This document shows, in pieces, positions 16,430-25,236 of a DNA stretch of 64,000 nt. Source of the stretch: Azorhizobium sp965227945 (lineage in GTDB: Bacteria; Pseudomonadota; Alphaproteobacteria; Rhizobiales; Xanthobacteraceae); NCBI GenBank assembly GCA_965227945.1, contig CBDDGQ010000006.1, positions 1,364,001 to 1,428,000 on the forward strand, written 5' to 3'. How positions within the stretch are numbered: the first letter of the stretch is position 1; each line of letters begins with the position of its first letter. The notes beneath the pieces are model-generated. The model was not told where the DNA came from, searched no databases, and saw nothing but the letters and a program-made list of their open reading frames with translations. The position numbers and the translations under genes are program-made.

Positions 16430-17539
16430 TCACACCTTCAGCCGCAGCATCCGTTCCGCATTGCCGTGGGCCACCGCAATGCGCTGGGTGTCCAGCAGAT
16501 TGGCGGCATCCATGAAGCGGCCGGCGGTGACGGAATCCTCGTACGGATAGTCGATGGAGAACAGCACCCGCTCCGCCCCCAGGGCGGCAATGGCGGCGTG
16601 CAGCGGCACCTCCGAGAACTGGCCCGACAAGGTGATGGCGATGTTCCGGCGGATGTAGTCCGACGGCGGCAGCTTGATCCGGCGGTCGGTCTCGGTCAGC
16701 GCATAGCGGCTGTCCAGGCGCCACAGCATGTAGGGCAAGGTCTCGCCCGCATGGCCGAGGATCACCTGGGCGCGGGGAAAGCGGTCGAACACGCCGGTCA
16801 CGATCAGCCGCAGCGCGTGGGAGGAGGTCTCGGTGGTCCACTCCCACACCGGCTTGTCCAGTTCCGGCACCCCGCCCAGCACGTGGGGCATGACGAAGGC
16901 ATCGCCGGGGTGGAGATAGAGCGGCACGTTGAGATCCTGCAGGCGCTCCCAGAACACGTCATTGCCGGGGGCATCCAGATAGACGCCGTTGGTGTGGTGA
17001 TTGATCATCACGCCGCAGAACTTCAGATCGCGCACGCACCGTTCCAGCTCGTTCGCGGCGCCCTTGGGATCCTGCATGGCCACATGGGCAAAGCCCGCAT
17101 AGCGGGTGGGCTGCTTGGCGATCTCGGTGGCCAGCACATCGTTGGACTGGGCGGCGAGACGGGTGGCGGTGGCGGTGTCCTTCTCGATCTGCACCCCCGG
17201 CCCGGAGACCGACAGCACCGATTTGGCGACGCCGGCCGTATCCATGGCCGCGAGGCGCTCATCGCCGAAATCGGCGAGGCGCCGCAGCAAAGTCGCCTTC
17301 TCGTCCGCCGTCACCTTGGGAAGGGCCTGGAGCAGATAGGGCAGCAAGGGCGGGGTGATGAAATGCTCTTCCAGAGCGATCTTCGGCAGCGGCTTGCCGG
17401 GCTGCGCTCGCCCCGCCGGATCTGCGCCGGGCTGGGGCGCTCCCGATGTCTGGGCGAGGGCGGCGACGGGCGGCACGGCCCCGCCGCCGAGACCGACCGC
17501 CGCGGCGGTGGCGAGGATGGAGCGACGGGTCACAGGCAT
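16430..17539 (-). CDS. Tat-exported amidohydrolase (ACMSD/gamma-resorcylate decarboxylase-like)
   Basis: The 369-residue product begins with a twin-arginine signal (TRRSILATAAAVGLGGG) and a likely cleavage near ALAQ (residue 30). The mature part is an amidohydrolase-2 TIM barrel. LEEHF replaces the usual HxH opening, and LYLHPGD, ILGHAGETLPYMLWRLD and FSIDYPYED match metal-dependent decarboxylases of the ACMSD/gamma-resorcylate family. Export of this family is unusual, since its decarboxylases are usually cytoplasmic. The start at 17539 puts the Tat motif at the N-terminus; an ATG at 17578 would add 13 residues. Substrate unknown. It sits with the TA pair between mnmG and rsmG. Confidence 0.83.
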   Translation of the reverse strand: MPVTRRSILATAAAVGLGGGAVPPVAALAQTSGAPQPGADPAGRAQPGKPLPKIALEEHFITPPLLPYLLQALPKVTADEKATLLRRLADFGDERLAAMDTAGVAKSVLSVSGPGVQIEKDTATATRLAAQSNDVLATEIAKQPTRYAGFAHVAMQDPKGAANELERCVRDLKFCGVMINHHTNGVYLDAPGNDVFWERLQDLNVPLYLHPGDAFVMPHVLGGVPELDKPVWEWTTETSSHALRLIVTGVFDRFPRAQVILGHAGETLPYMLWRLDSRYALTETDRRIKLPPSDYIRRNIAITLSGQFSEVPLHAAIAALGAERVLFSIDYPYEDSVTAGRFMDAANLLDTQRIAVAHGNAERMLRLKV

Positions 17540-17875
17540 GGGGCCCCCGAAATGGTGGATGGTCTCTGATACCACCATTTCACGCCCGCGTGGACAGGGG
17601 GCTGGACGGTGGGGCAGGGGGCTTCTGCCGGAGCGTCCGGCTCGCGCGGGACGGGCGTGAGAAAACCATCAGCCGGCTCTTCAGTTTCGCGTGGGCCGTT
17701 ACCGCCGGAACCGGCGCGCGGGGCCGGCGCCGCAGGGGTGTGAATATCGGGGATGGCCCGCCGGGGCTCCGGCCGGTGGCCCGGTCGCCGATGGAACACA
17801 TTGGCCTAAGCGGGGCCATAAAGCGGGCCATGCGGGGAATACGTGGGGCCATGCATGTCGTATAAGGGGGCCATC
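17540..17875. other. Intergenic region without recognised features
   Basis: 336 bases between the divergent amidohydrolase and rsmG genes. It must hold both promoters. GGGCCAT-type short words recur near 17813-17852, but no convincing gene, hairpin or operator was found. AAGGGGG at 17864-17870 is the rsmG ribosome site. Confidence 0.5.
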
Positions 17876-18607
17876 ATGTTCCAAAACACCGGCCGCGAGG
17901 CCGTCTCCCGCATCGTTTCACGTGAAACATTGCAGCGGCTGGATCATCTGGCCGCCCTGCTAACTCGTTGGCAGAAGACGATAAACCTGATCGCGCCCAA
18001 GTCCCTTCCGGAGCTGTGGACGCGCCATATCGCCGATTCGCTGCAACTGCTTCACCATGTCCCCGATTCTCCCTTGCGCTGGGTGGATCTCGGCTCCGGC
18101 GGCGGGTTTCCCGGCCTCGTGGTGGCGGCGGTGCTGGCCGAACGGCCCGGCTCCAGCGTGATCCTGGTGGAGAGCGATACCCGCAAGGCCGCCTTCCTGC
18201 GCGAATGCGCCCGCGCCGCAGCCCTCCCCGCGGAGGTGGTGCCGGAGCGGATTGAGCAGGCGGCACCACGACTTGCCCCCGGCACCCAGGTGGTTTCCGC
18301 CCGCGCTTTGGCGCCGCTGCCGCGCCTGCTGGAGCTGGCCCATCCCTTCCTGGCCGCCGGCGCGCTCGGCCTGTTTCCCAAGGGCCGCGACTGGGAACGC
18401 GAATTGACCGAGGCCCGCAAAGGCTGGACACTGAGCCTCGACCTTCACCACAGCCTCGGGGATCCGCATGGGCGGATCCTGGCGATCACCGCCGCGGCGC
18501 CGGTTGTCCCGGCCGTCCGCGCCGATCCGGGCGGTGTTGCATCTTCATCGACCGACCGCGCGGCCCCCGCCGCCCGCGGGCGGACCGTCCAGGGGAATGC
18601 CCCATGA
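17876..18607 (+). CDS. rsmG: 16S rRNA (guanine-527-N7)-methyltransferase RsmG (GidB)
   Basis: Uses S-adenosylmethionine to methylate G527 of 16S rRNA; loss gives low-level streptomycin resistance in other bacteria. The product has 243 residues. The SAM-binding motif VDLGSGGGFPGLV is intact, as are NLIA near the N-terminus and the SARALAPLPRLLELA segment. ATG 17876 follows AAGGGGG by 5 bases. A parS-like site is embedded in codons 13-18 (IVSRET). The last 40 residues are Pro/Ala-rich and longer than usual. The stop overlaps the parA start. Confidence 0.94.
   Translation: MFQNTGREAVSRIVSRETLQRLDHLAALLTRWQKTINLIAPKSLPELWTRHIADSLQLLHHVPDSPLRWVDLGSGGGFPGLVVAAVLAERPGSSVILVESDTRKAAFLRECARAAALPAEVVPERIEQAAPRLAPGTQVVSARALAPLPRLLELAHPFLAAGALGLFPKGRDWERELTEARKGWTLSLDLHHSLGDPHGRILAITAAAPVVPAVRADPGGVASSSTDRAAPAARGRTVQGNAP
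17914..17929. other. parS-like site 5, inside rsmG
   Basis: CGTTTCACGTGAAACA matches parS at 15 of 16 bases; only the first base differs. It is read as coding sequence of RsmG, about 4.7 kb beyond the intergenic cluster and 0.7 kb before parA. Confidence 0.8.
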
Positions 18608-19464
18608 CCCAATTGCCGAGCTCCGACCCCTTTGCGCTGAACCCGCTGCCCGGCGGCCCGGCGCCGCGCGTGCTGGCCCTGGCCAATCAGAAGGGCGGGG
18701 TGGGCAAGACCACCACCGCCATCAATCTGGGCACCGCTCTGGCGGCCATCGGCGAGACCGTGCTGGTGGTGGATCTGGACCCCCAGGGCAATGCCTCCAC
18801 CGGGCTGGGCATCGATCGCCGCGCCCGCCGCCTGTCCACCTATGACGTGCTGAGCGGGGAAGCCTCCCTGCGCGAGGCGATCCTGGAAACCGGCGTGCCG
18901 CAGCTCTATGTGGCGCCCTCCACCCTGGATCTGTCCGGCCTGGAGCTGGAGATCGCCAGCGCCCGCGACCGCGCCTTCCGCCTGCGCAATGCGGTGCGGG
19001 CTTTGGCGGAGGATACGGAGGGGCCGCGCTTCACTTATGTGCTGATCGACTGCCCGCCCTCGCTGTCGCTGATCACGGTGAATGCCATGGCGGCGGCCCA
19101 TGCCATCGTGGTGCCGCTGCAATGCGAGTTCTTCGCGCTCGAAGGGCTGTCGCAATTGCTCAAGACCGTGGAGCAGGTGCGCACCGGGCTCAACCCGACC
19201 CTGACCATCCATGGCATCGTGCTGACCATGTACGACGCCCGCAACAACCTCTCCGACCAGGTGGTGCAGGACGTGCGGCAGTTTATGGGCGAGAAGGTGT
19301 ATGAGACGGTGATCCCGCGCAATGTGCGGGTGTCGGAGGCGCCGTCCTATGGCAAGCCGGTGCTGCTCTATGATCTGAAATGCGCCGGCTCGCAGGCCTA
19401 TCTGCGCCTCGCCTCGGAAGTGATCCAGCGGGAGCGCGCGGCCCGCGCGGCGGCGGCGGCCTGA
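18604..19464 (+). CDS. parA: Chromosome partitioning ATPase ParA
   Basis: Deviant-Walker ATPase that binds nucleoid DNA and drives ParB-parS complexes to the cell pole. The 286-residue protein has KGGVGKTTT (about 30-38), VVDLDPQGNAST and the downstream DCPPSLSLITVNAM motif. The ATG overlaps the rsmG stop (ATGA), so translation is coupled; parB starts 43 bases downstream. Confidence 0.96.
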   Translation: MTQLPSSDPFALNPLPGGPAPRVLALANQKGGVGKTTTAINLGTALAAIGETVLVVDLDPQGNASTGLGIDRRARRLSTYDVLSGEASLREAILETGVPQLYVAPSTLDLSGLELEIASARDRAFRLRNAVRALAEDTEGPRFTYVLIDCPPSLSLITVNAMAAAHAIVVPLQCEFFALEGLSQLLKTVEQVRTGLNPTLTIHGIVLTMYDARNNLSDQVVQDVRQFMGEKVYETVIPRNVRVSEAPSYGKPVLLYDLKCAGSQAYLRLASEVIQRERAARAAAAA

Positions 19465-19507
19465 GCGGCAGGTGGCCGGCGGCGTGGTGAAGAAGGACGG
19501 AAAGCAC

Positions 19508-20374
19508 ATGGCGGATGAAGGTCGCTCGCGGCTGGGGCGCGGGCTTGCGGCCCTGATCGGCGACATGGGGGAGGGCGATACGCCCGACCGCGCGCCGTCC
19601 CGCGCCGGCGGCGTGCGCCGCCTGCCCATCGAGCAGGTGCGTGCCAGCCCGCGCAATCCGCGCCGCACCTTCAATGAGGAGGGGCTGGACGAACTGGCCA
19701 ACTCCATCCGCGAGAAGGGCATCATCCAGCCCATCGTGGTGCGCCCGCAGAACGGGGCGTTCGAGATCGTCGCCGGCGAGCGCCGCTGGCGCGCCGCGCA
19801 GCGCGCCAATCTGCATGACGTGCCGGTGGTGGTGATCGAGCTCACCGACCGCGAGGCGATGGAAATCGCCATCATCGAGAATGTGCAGCGCGCCGATCTC
19901 AACGCGCTGGAAGAGGCCATGGGCTATGAATCCCTCATGGCGCAGTTCGATTACACCCAGGGGGACCTGGCCAAGGTGATCGGCAAGAGCCGGCCCCACA
20001 TCGCCAACACCCTGCGGCTGCTGAAGCTGCCGGAGAGCGTGAAGGCCTATGTGGCGGACGGGCGCCTGTCCGCCGGCCATGCCCGCGCCCTGCTAGGGCA
20101 TGAGGACCCCGAGCGGCTGGTGCGCGCGGTGGTGGAAAAGCGCCTCACCGTCCGCGACGTGGAAGCCCTCGCCAAGACCAAGCAGGCCCTCACCGGCAAG
20201 CCCTCGGTGGCGGCGGCGAAGGATGCGGACACGCGGGCGCTGGAGAAGCGCCTCAGCGATACGCTCGGCCTTGCGGTCAACCTGCTGGCCAAGGGCGAAG
20301 CGGGCGAACTGCGCATCCGCTATGGGGATTTGGACCAGCTGGAGCAGATCTGCCGCCGCCTCGGCGTGGAGTAG
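19508..20374 (+). CDS. parB: Chromosome partitioning CTPase ParB
   Basis: Binds parS and spreads as a CTP-dependent clamp. From ATG 19508 the product is 288 residues and opens with the ParA-stimulating SRLGRGLAALIGD. The CTP/ParB-N domain shows GIIQPIVV and GERRWRAAQRA; the second is the family signature. The helix-turn-helix region contains QGDLAKVIGKSRPHIANTLRLLKLP, and a C-terminal dimer domain follows. An upstream in-frame start at 19472 is less likely. Its five predicted parS sites are all upstream in this window. Confidence 0.96.
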   Translation: MADEGRSRLGRGLAALIGDMGEGDTPDRAPSRAGGVRRLPIEQVRASPRNPRRTFNEEGLDELANSIREKGIIQPIVVRPQNGAFEIVAGERRWRAAQRANLHDVPVVVIELTDREAMEIAIIENVQRADLNALEEAMGYESLMAQFDYTQGDLAKVIGKSRPHIANTLRLLKLPESVKAYVADGRLSAGHARALLGHEDPERLVRAVVEKRLTVRDVEALAKTKQALTGKPSVAAAKDADTRALEKRLSDTLGLAVNLLAKGEAGELRIRYGDLDQLEQICRRLGVE

Positions 20375-20611
20375 GCGGCGCGCGCCTGAAATGCCGCCGT
20401 CCACACTTCGGGCCTGCGGATCGGCCATCAGGCCCGCCCGGCGGGTCGGTGTGCGGTGCGATTGCCTTTTGGTAGGGCGGTGCCTGGGCGGAGGCAGATT
20501 CCCGCGTGACCCGTCCCGATGGCGTGATACCGTCATTGCGGTGTCATGGCCATGCGGCACCCAGGGGGCGTGAACCATAGCGCGCGGCTTCGGCCCGCTG
20601 GGGGGTGACCT

Positions 20612-22246
20612 GTGCCACATACCGCGACCCATCCCGCCGCCGCCCATCGCGCGGGACATCATCCCGCCGCCGAGCCGCTGGTGAAGCTCGACCGGGAAAA
20701 GAGCCTGCGGGAGCAGTTCCTGTTCTTCGCCGCGCTCATCGCCGGCCTTGGCTATGTCTTCTGGTCGATCTGGAGCGACGTGCAGAATGCGGCGCCCGGC
20801 TCGCTGACCTTCCTGCCCTTCCTGCTGCTGGGCCTCGCCCTGCTGATCGCGCTGGGCTTTGAATTCGTCAACGGCTTCCACGACACCGCCAATGCGGTGG
20901 CAACCGTCATCTATACCAACTCGCTGCCGGCGCATTTCGCCGTGGTGTGGTCCGGATGCTGGAATTTCATCGGCGTGCTGGTGTCCTCCGGCGCGGTGGC
21001 CTTCGGCATCATCTCGCTGCTGCCGGTGGAGCTGATCCTGAATGTGGGCTCCGGCGCCGGCATGGCCATGGTGTTCGCGCTGCTGATCGCCGCTATCATC
21101 TGGAACCTCGGCACTTGGTATCTGGGCCTGCCGGCCTCCTCCTCGCATACGTTGATCGGCTCGATCATCGGCGTGGGCGTGGCCAACCAGCTGATCCAGG
21201 GCAAGAGCGGCGTCTCGGGCGTCGATTGGGACCAGGCCGCCACGGTGGGCTACGCGCTGCTGCTCTCCCCGGTGGTCGGCTTCGTCGCCGCCGGCCTGCT
21301 GCTGCTGGCCATGAAGGCGCTGGTGAAGAATGCGGCGCTCTATCGTGAGCCCAAGGCCCACACCGCGCCGCCGTGGTGGATCCGCGGCATGCTGGTGCTC
21401 ACCTGCACCGGCGTGTCCTTCGCCCATGGCTCCAACGATGGTCAGAAGGGCATGGGCCTCATCATGCTGATCCTGATCGGCATCGTGCCCACCACCTACG
21501 CCCTGAACCGCGCCGTGGCCCCCACCGAGGTGGCGCAGTTCCGCGCCTTGGCGCAGGTCACCCAGCAGGTGCTGCTGAAGAGCGCGCCCGGCGTGGCACC
21601 GGTGGCCGATCCCCGCCAGGTGCTCACCGTCTATGTGCGCGACCGCGAACTGCTGCCCACCACCGTTCCGGCCCTCGCCCAGGTGGCGGCCGAGGTGGGC
21701 AACACGGTGGCCGACCATGCCAACCTTGGCCAGGTGCCGCCGGCCGCCGTGCACAACATGCGCAACGACATGTATCTGGCCTCCGAGACCATCCGCCTAA
21801 TGCTGAAGACCAAGCAGCCTGCGTTTGATGCGGAGACCCGCGAGGATCTCGCCGCCTTCAAGCGCTCGCTGGATCAGGCCACCAAATTCATCCCGCTGTG
21901 GGTGAAGGTGGCGGTGGCCATCGCGCTCGGCCTCGGCACCATGGTGGGCTGGAAGCGCATCGTGATCACGGTGGGCTCCAAGATCGGCAAGACCCATCTG
22001 ACCTATGCGCAGGGCGGGGCGGCGGAATTTGTCGCCATGGGCACCATCTTTGCCGCCGACATCTACGGCCTGCCGGTGTCCACCACCCATGTGCTGTCGT
22101 CCGGCGTCGCCGGCACCATGGCGGCGAACCGCTCGGGCCTGCAGTGGTCCACGGTGCGCAACCTCGCCATGGCCTGGGTGCTCACCCTGCCGGTGGCGAT
22201 CATGCTCTCGGGCAGCATCTACATCCTGCTGCGCCAGTTCATCTGA
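20612..22246 (+). CDS. pit: PiT-family inorganic phosphate transporter
   Basis: Low-affinity phosphate (metal-phosphate) symporter of the inner membrane. The 544-residue protein has the two PiT signature repeats: FVNGFHDTANAVAT in the N-terminal half and FAHGSNDGQKGMG in the second half. GLPASSSHTLIGS and LPVSTTHVLSSG also match the family. About ten membrane segments are visible, with a soluble loop of about 130 residues between residues 300 and 430. GTG 20612 follows GGGGG by a short spacer. The gap upstream (20375-20611) shows no clear Pho box. Confidence 0.92.
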   Translation: MPHTATHPAAAHRAGHHPAAEPLVKLDREKSLREQFLFFAALIAGLGYVFWSIWSDVQNAAPGSLTFLPFLLLGLALLIALGFEFVNGFHDTANAVATVIYTNSLPAHFAVVWSGCWNFIGVLVSSGAVAFGIISLLPVELILNVGSGAGMAMVFALLIAAIIWNLGTWYLGLPASSSHTLIGSIIGVGVANQLIQGKSGVSGVDWDQAATVGYALLLSPVVGFVAAGLLLLAMKALVKNAALYREPKAHTAPPWWIRGMLVLTCTGVSFAHGSNDGQKGMGLIMLILIGIVPTTYALNRAVAPTEVAQFRALAQVTQQVLLKSAPGVAPVADPRQVLTVYVRDRELLPTTVPALAQVAAEVGNTVADHANLGQVPPAAVHNMRNDMYLASETIRLMLKTKQPAFDAETREDLAAFKRSLDQATKFIPLWVKVAVAIALGLGTMVGWKRIVITVGSKIGKTHLTYAQGGAAEFVAMGTIFAADIYGLPVSTTHVLSSGVAGTMAANRSGLQWSTVRNLAMAWVLTLPVAIMLSGSIYILLRQFI

Positions 22247-22273
22247 GCGGCCAAGCGACCTGATGACGATCGC

Positions 22274-22303
22274 ACCGGCGCGGGCCTGGCGGCCCGCGCC
22301 GGT
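22274..22303 (+). terminator. Strong hairpin after pit
   Basis: A 13-bp perfect GC stem (arms 22274-22286 and 22291-22303) closes a TGGC loop, 27 bases after the pit stop. The T-tract is weak, so Rho-independent termination is likely but not certain. Confidence 0.65.
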
Positions 22304-22409
22304 CGGCGTTTGGGGCCGCGCCGCGCTGTTGCGGCAAACCTCTGCATAGCGGTCAAATCCCGTGCCCGCCCGGTACCCTTGAGGGGGAGGGATGGGATAG
22401 CGTGCGGCC

Positions 22410-25181
22410 ATGACCGACGACACCATGCCCGACCACGCCCTTGCGCCCGACGAGGCCCCTGTTCCCGCGGCGGAGCCGGAGCGCGATCCGGGCAAGGTCT
22501 CGCCGATGATGGCGCAATATGTGGAGATCAAGGCCGCCAATCCGGGCAGCCTGCTGTTCTACCGCATGGGCGATTTCTACGAATTGTTCTTCGAGGATGC
22601 GGAGGCCGCCTCCCAGGCCCTGGGCATCGTGCTGACCAAGCGCGGCAAGCATCTGGGCGAAGACATCCCCATGTGCGGCGTGCCCATCGTTCGCTCCGAG
22701 GAATATCTGCACAAGCTCATCGCCCTGGGGTTCCGGGTGGCGGTGTGCGAGCAGTTGGAGGACCCCGCCGAGGCCCGCAAGCGCGGCGGCAAGAGCGTGG
22801 TGCGCCGGGATGTCACCCGGCTGGTGACGCCGGGCACCCTCACCGAAGACGCGCTGCTGGATGCCAAGCGCGAGAATGTGCTGCTGGCCGTCGCCCGCAC
22901 CCGCGGGGCGGGGGAGAGCGACTTTGCCTATGCGCTCGCCTTTGCCGATGTCTCCACCGGCTCGTTCCGGGTGACTGCCACCACTGGCGAGACCTTGAGC
23001 GCCGATCTGGCGCGCATTGATCCGGCCGAGGTGCTGGTCTCCGACGCGCTCTATGACGACGACGAGCTGCGCGCCTTCTGGCGCGAGCTGGGGGTGCCGG
23101 TCACACCGCTGCCCAAGCAGAGCTTCGACGGCCCCAATGCCGAGAAGCGCCTCGCCGGCTTCTTCGGGGTGGCCACCGCCGAGGCGTTCGGCGCCTTCAC
23201 CCGGCCGGAGCTGATCGCCGCTGCCGCCATCGTCGCTTATGTGGAGCGCACCCAATTGGGCGCCCGCCCGGCGCTGGCGCCGCCGCAGCGGGATGCGGAT
23301 GGCGGCGCCATGCTGATCGATGCGGGCACCCGCGCCAATCTGGAACTGGTGCGCACCACCGGCGGCGAGCGGCGCGGCTCGCTGCTGGCGGCGGTGGATC
23401 GCACCGTGACCGCCGCTGGCGCCCGGCTGCTGGCGCGCCGGCTGGCGGAGCCGCTGACGGAGCTGCCCGCCATCCGCGCCCGGCACGATGCGGTGGCCTT
23501 CCTGGTGGAGGAGACCGAGCTGCGTGAGACCTTGCGCCGGCGCCTCGCCGCCGCGCCGGATCTCGCCCGTTCCCTCTCCCGCCTGTCCTTGGGCCGCGGC
23601 AGTCCGCGCGATCTCGGCGCCATGGCGGCCGGCCTGCGGGAAGGGTTTGCGGTGGCGAGCGCCTTCGCTGTGGAGCCGCCGCGGGATCTGGCCCGCTGCG
23701 CCCAGGCCCTGGCCCAGGTGGATCTGGCGCTGGCGGACGATCTGGCCGCCGCGCTCGCCGACGAATTGCCCTACAACCGCCGCGACGGCGGCTTCGTGCG
23801 CCCCGGCTATGACGCCGATCTCGATGCCACCCGCGCCCTGCGCGACGAGAGCCGGCGGGTGGTGGCGGCGCTGGAGCGGCGCTATGCGGAGGAGACCGGC
23901 ATCCGCTCGCTGAAGATCCGGCACAATGCGGTGCTGGGCTATTTCGTGGAGGTGACGGCGCAGAATGCGGACCGCCTGCGCGAGCCAGCCTTTGCCGCCA
24001 CCTTCGTGCATCGCCAGACCATGGCGGGCGCGGTGCGCTTCACCTCGGTGGAGCTGGGCGATCTGGAAAGCCGCATCGCCAGCGCCGGCGAGCGGGCGCT
24101 GGGCCTGGAGCAGGCCATCTTCGACCGGCTCACCGGCGCCGTGGTGGCCTCCGCCACCCCCATCCGCGCCGCGGCGGAGGCTCTGGCGGAACTCGACGTG
24201 CTGTCCTCTTTGGCGCGCCTCGCCGTGGACGAGCGCTATGTGCGCCCGGAGATGACCGAGGGCGTGGACTTCGCCATTTCCGGCGGCCGCCATCCGGTGG
24301 TGGAGCAGGCGCTGGCGCGGGGCGGCGGGCCGTTCGTGGCCAATGATTGCGACCTCTCCCCGCCAGACGGGCAGGCGGATGCGCGGATCTGGCTGGTGAC
24401 CGGCCCCAACATGGCCGGCAAGTCCACTTTCCTGCGCCAGAACGCTTTGATCGCGGTGATGGCGCAGGCGGGTTCGTTCGTGCCGGCGCGCAGTGCGCGG
24501 GTGGGGGTGGTGGACCGCCTGTTCTCCCGCGTCGGCGCCGCCGATGACCTGGCGCGCGGGCGTTCCACCTTCATGGTGGAGATGGTGGAAACCGCGGCGA
24601 TCCTCAATCAGGCCACCCGGCGCTCGCTGGTGATCCTTGATGAGATCGGGCGCGGCACCTCCACCTTCGACGGCATGTCCATCGCCTGGGCGAGCCTGGA
24701 GCATCTGCACGAGACCAACCGCTGCCGGGCGCTGTTCGCCACCCATTTCCACGAGCTGACCGCGCTCACCCAGCGCTGCAACCGCCTCGCCAATGCCACT
24801 GTGAAGGTCACCGAATGGCAGGGCGACGTGGTGTTCCTGCATGAGGTGGTGCCCGGCGCAGCCGACCGCTCCTATGGCATCCAGGTGGCTAAGCTCGCCG
24901 GCCTGCCCAAGGCGGTGATCGCGCGGGCCAAGGCGGTGCTGGCGGAGCTGGAGGCGGCGGAGCGGGTCTCGCCGGCGCAGCGGCTGCTGGATGAACTGCC
25001 GCTGTTTGCCGCCGCCGCGCGCCCGGCGCCGCCGCCGGCGCTGGCCGTGGGGTCGGGGCCGGCGGACCCGGTGCTGATGGCGCTGGGGGCTATCGATCCG
25101 GACACGCTGACGCCGCGGGCGGCGCTGGAGGCGCTCTACCGGCTCAAGGCATTGCTGGCGGAAGGGCTGGACGAGGGGTGA
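22410..25181 (+). CDS. mutS: DNA mismatch repair protein MutS
   Basis: Recognises base mismatches and recruits MutL. The 923-residue protein has the mismatch-reading FYE motif (about 56-58 in MGDFYELF). Walker A GPNMAGKST (about 665-673) and LDEIGRGTSTFDG, the Walker B and signature region, are present. ATHFHELT is the dimer-interface histidine motif. A longer N-terminal lead (about 30 residues) and a Pro/Ala-rich linker before the C-terminal tetramerisation segment are minor variations. Confidence 0.97.
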   Translation: MTDDTMPDHALAPDEAPVPAAEPERDPGKVSPMMAQYVEIKAANPGSLLFYRMGDFYELFFEDAEAASQALGIVLTKRGKHLGEDIPMCGVPIVRSEEYLHKLIALGFRVAVCEQLEDPAEARKRGGKSVVRRDVTRLVTPGTLTEDALLDAKRENVLLAVARTRGAGESDFAYALAFADVSTGSFRVTATTGETLSADLARIDPAEVLVSDALYDDDELRAFWRELGVPVTPLPKQSFDGPNAEKRLAGFFGVATAEAFGAFTRPELIAAAAIVAYVERTQLGARPALAPPQRDADGGAMLIDAGTRANLELVRTTGGERRGSLLAAVDRTVTAAGARLLARRLAEPLTELPAIRARHDAVAFLVEETELRETLRRRLAAAPDLARSLSRLSLGRGSPRDLGAMAAGLREGFAVASAFAVEPPRDLARCAQALAQVDLALADDLAAALADELPYNRRDGGFVRPGYDADLDATRALRDESRRVVAALERRYAEETGIRSLKIRHNAVLGYFVEVTAQNADRLREPAFAATFVHRQTMAGAVRFTSVELGDLESRIASAGERALGLEQAIFDRLTGAVVASATPIRAAAEALAELDVLSSLARLAVDERYVRPEMTEGVDFAISGGRHPVVEQALARGGGPFVANDCDLSPPDGQADARIWLVTGPNMAGKSTFLRQNALIAVMAQAGSFVPARSARVGVVDRLFSRVGAADDLARGRSTFMVEMVETAAILNQATRRSLVILDEIGRGTSTFDGMSIAWASLEHLHETNRCRALFATHFHELTALTQRCNRLANATVKVTEWQGDVVFLHEVVPGAADRSYGIQVAKLAGLPKAVIARAKAVLAELEAAERVSPAQRLLDELPLFAAAARPAPPPALAVGSGPADPVLMALGAIDPDTLTPRAALEALYRLKALLAEGLDEG

Positions 25182-25205
25182 GGGCCGGCGCGGCCCCTCC
25201 AGATG

Positions 25206-25228
25206 GCTGAGCGGCAGCGCCGCTCAGC
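25206..25228. terminator. Hairpin between convergent mutS and the next gene
   Basis: GCTGAGCGGC and GCCGCTCAGC form a 10-bp perfect stem around AGC. It lies in the 55-base gap between two convergent genes. There is no strong T-run on either side. Confidence 0.6.
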
Positions 25229-25236
25229 TACCGGCC

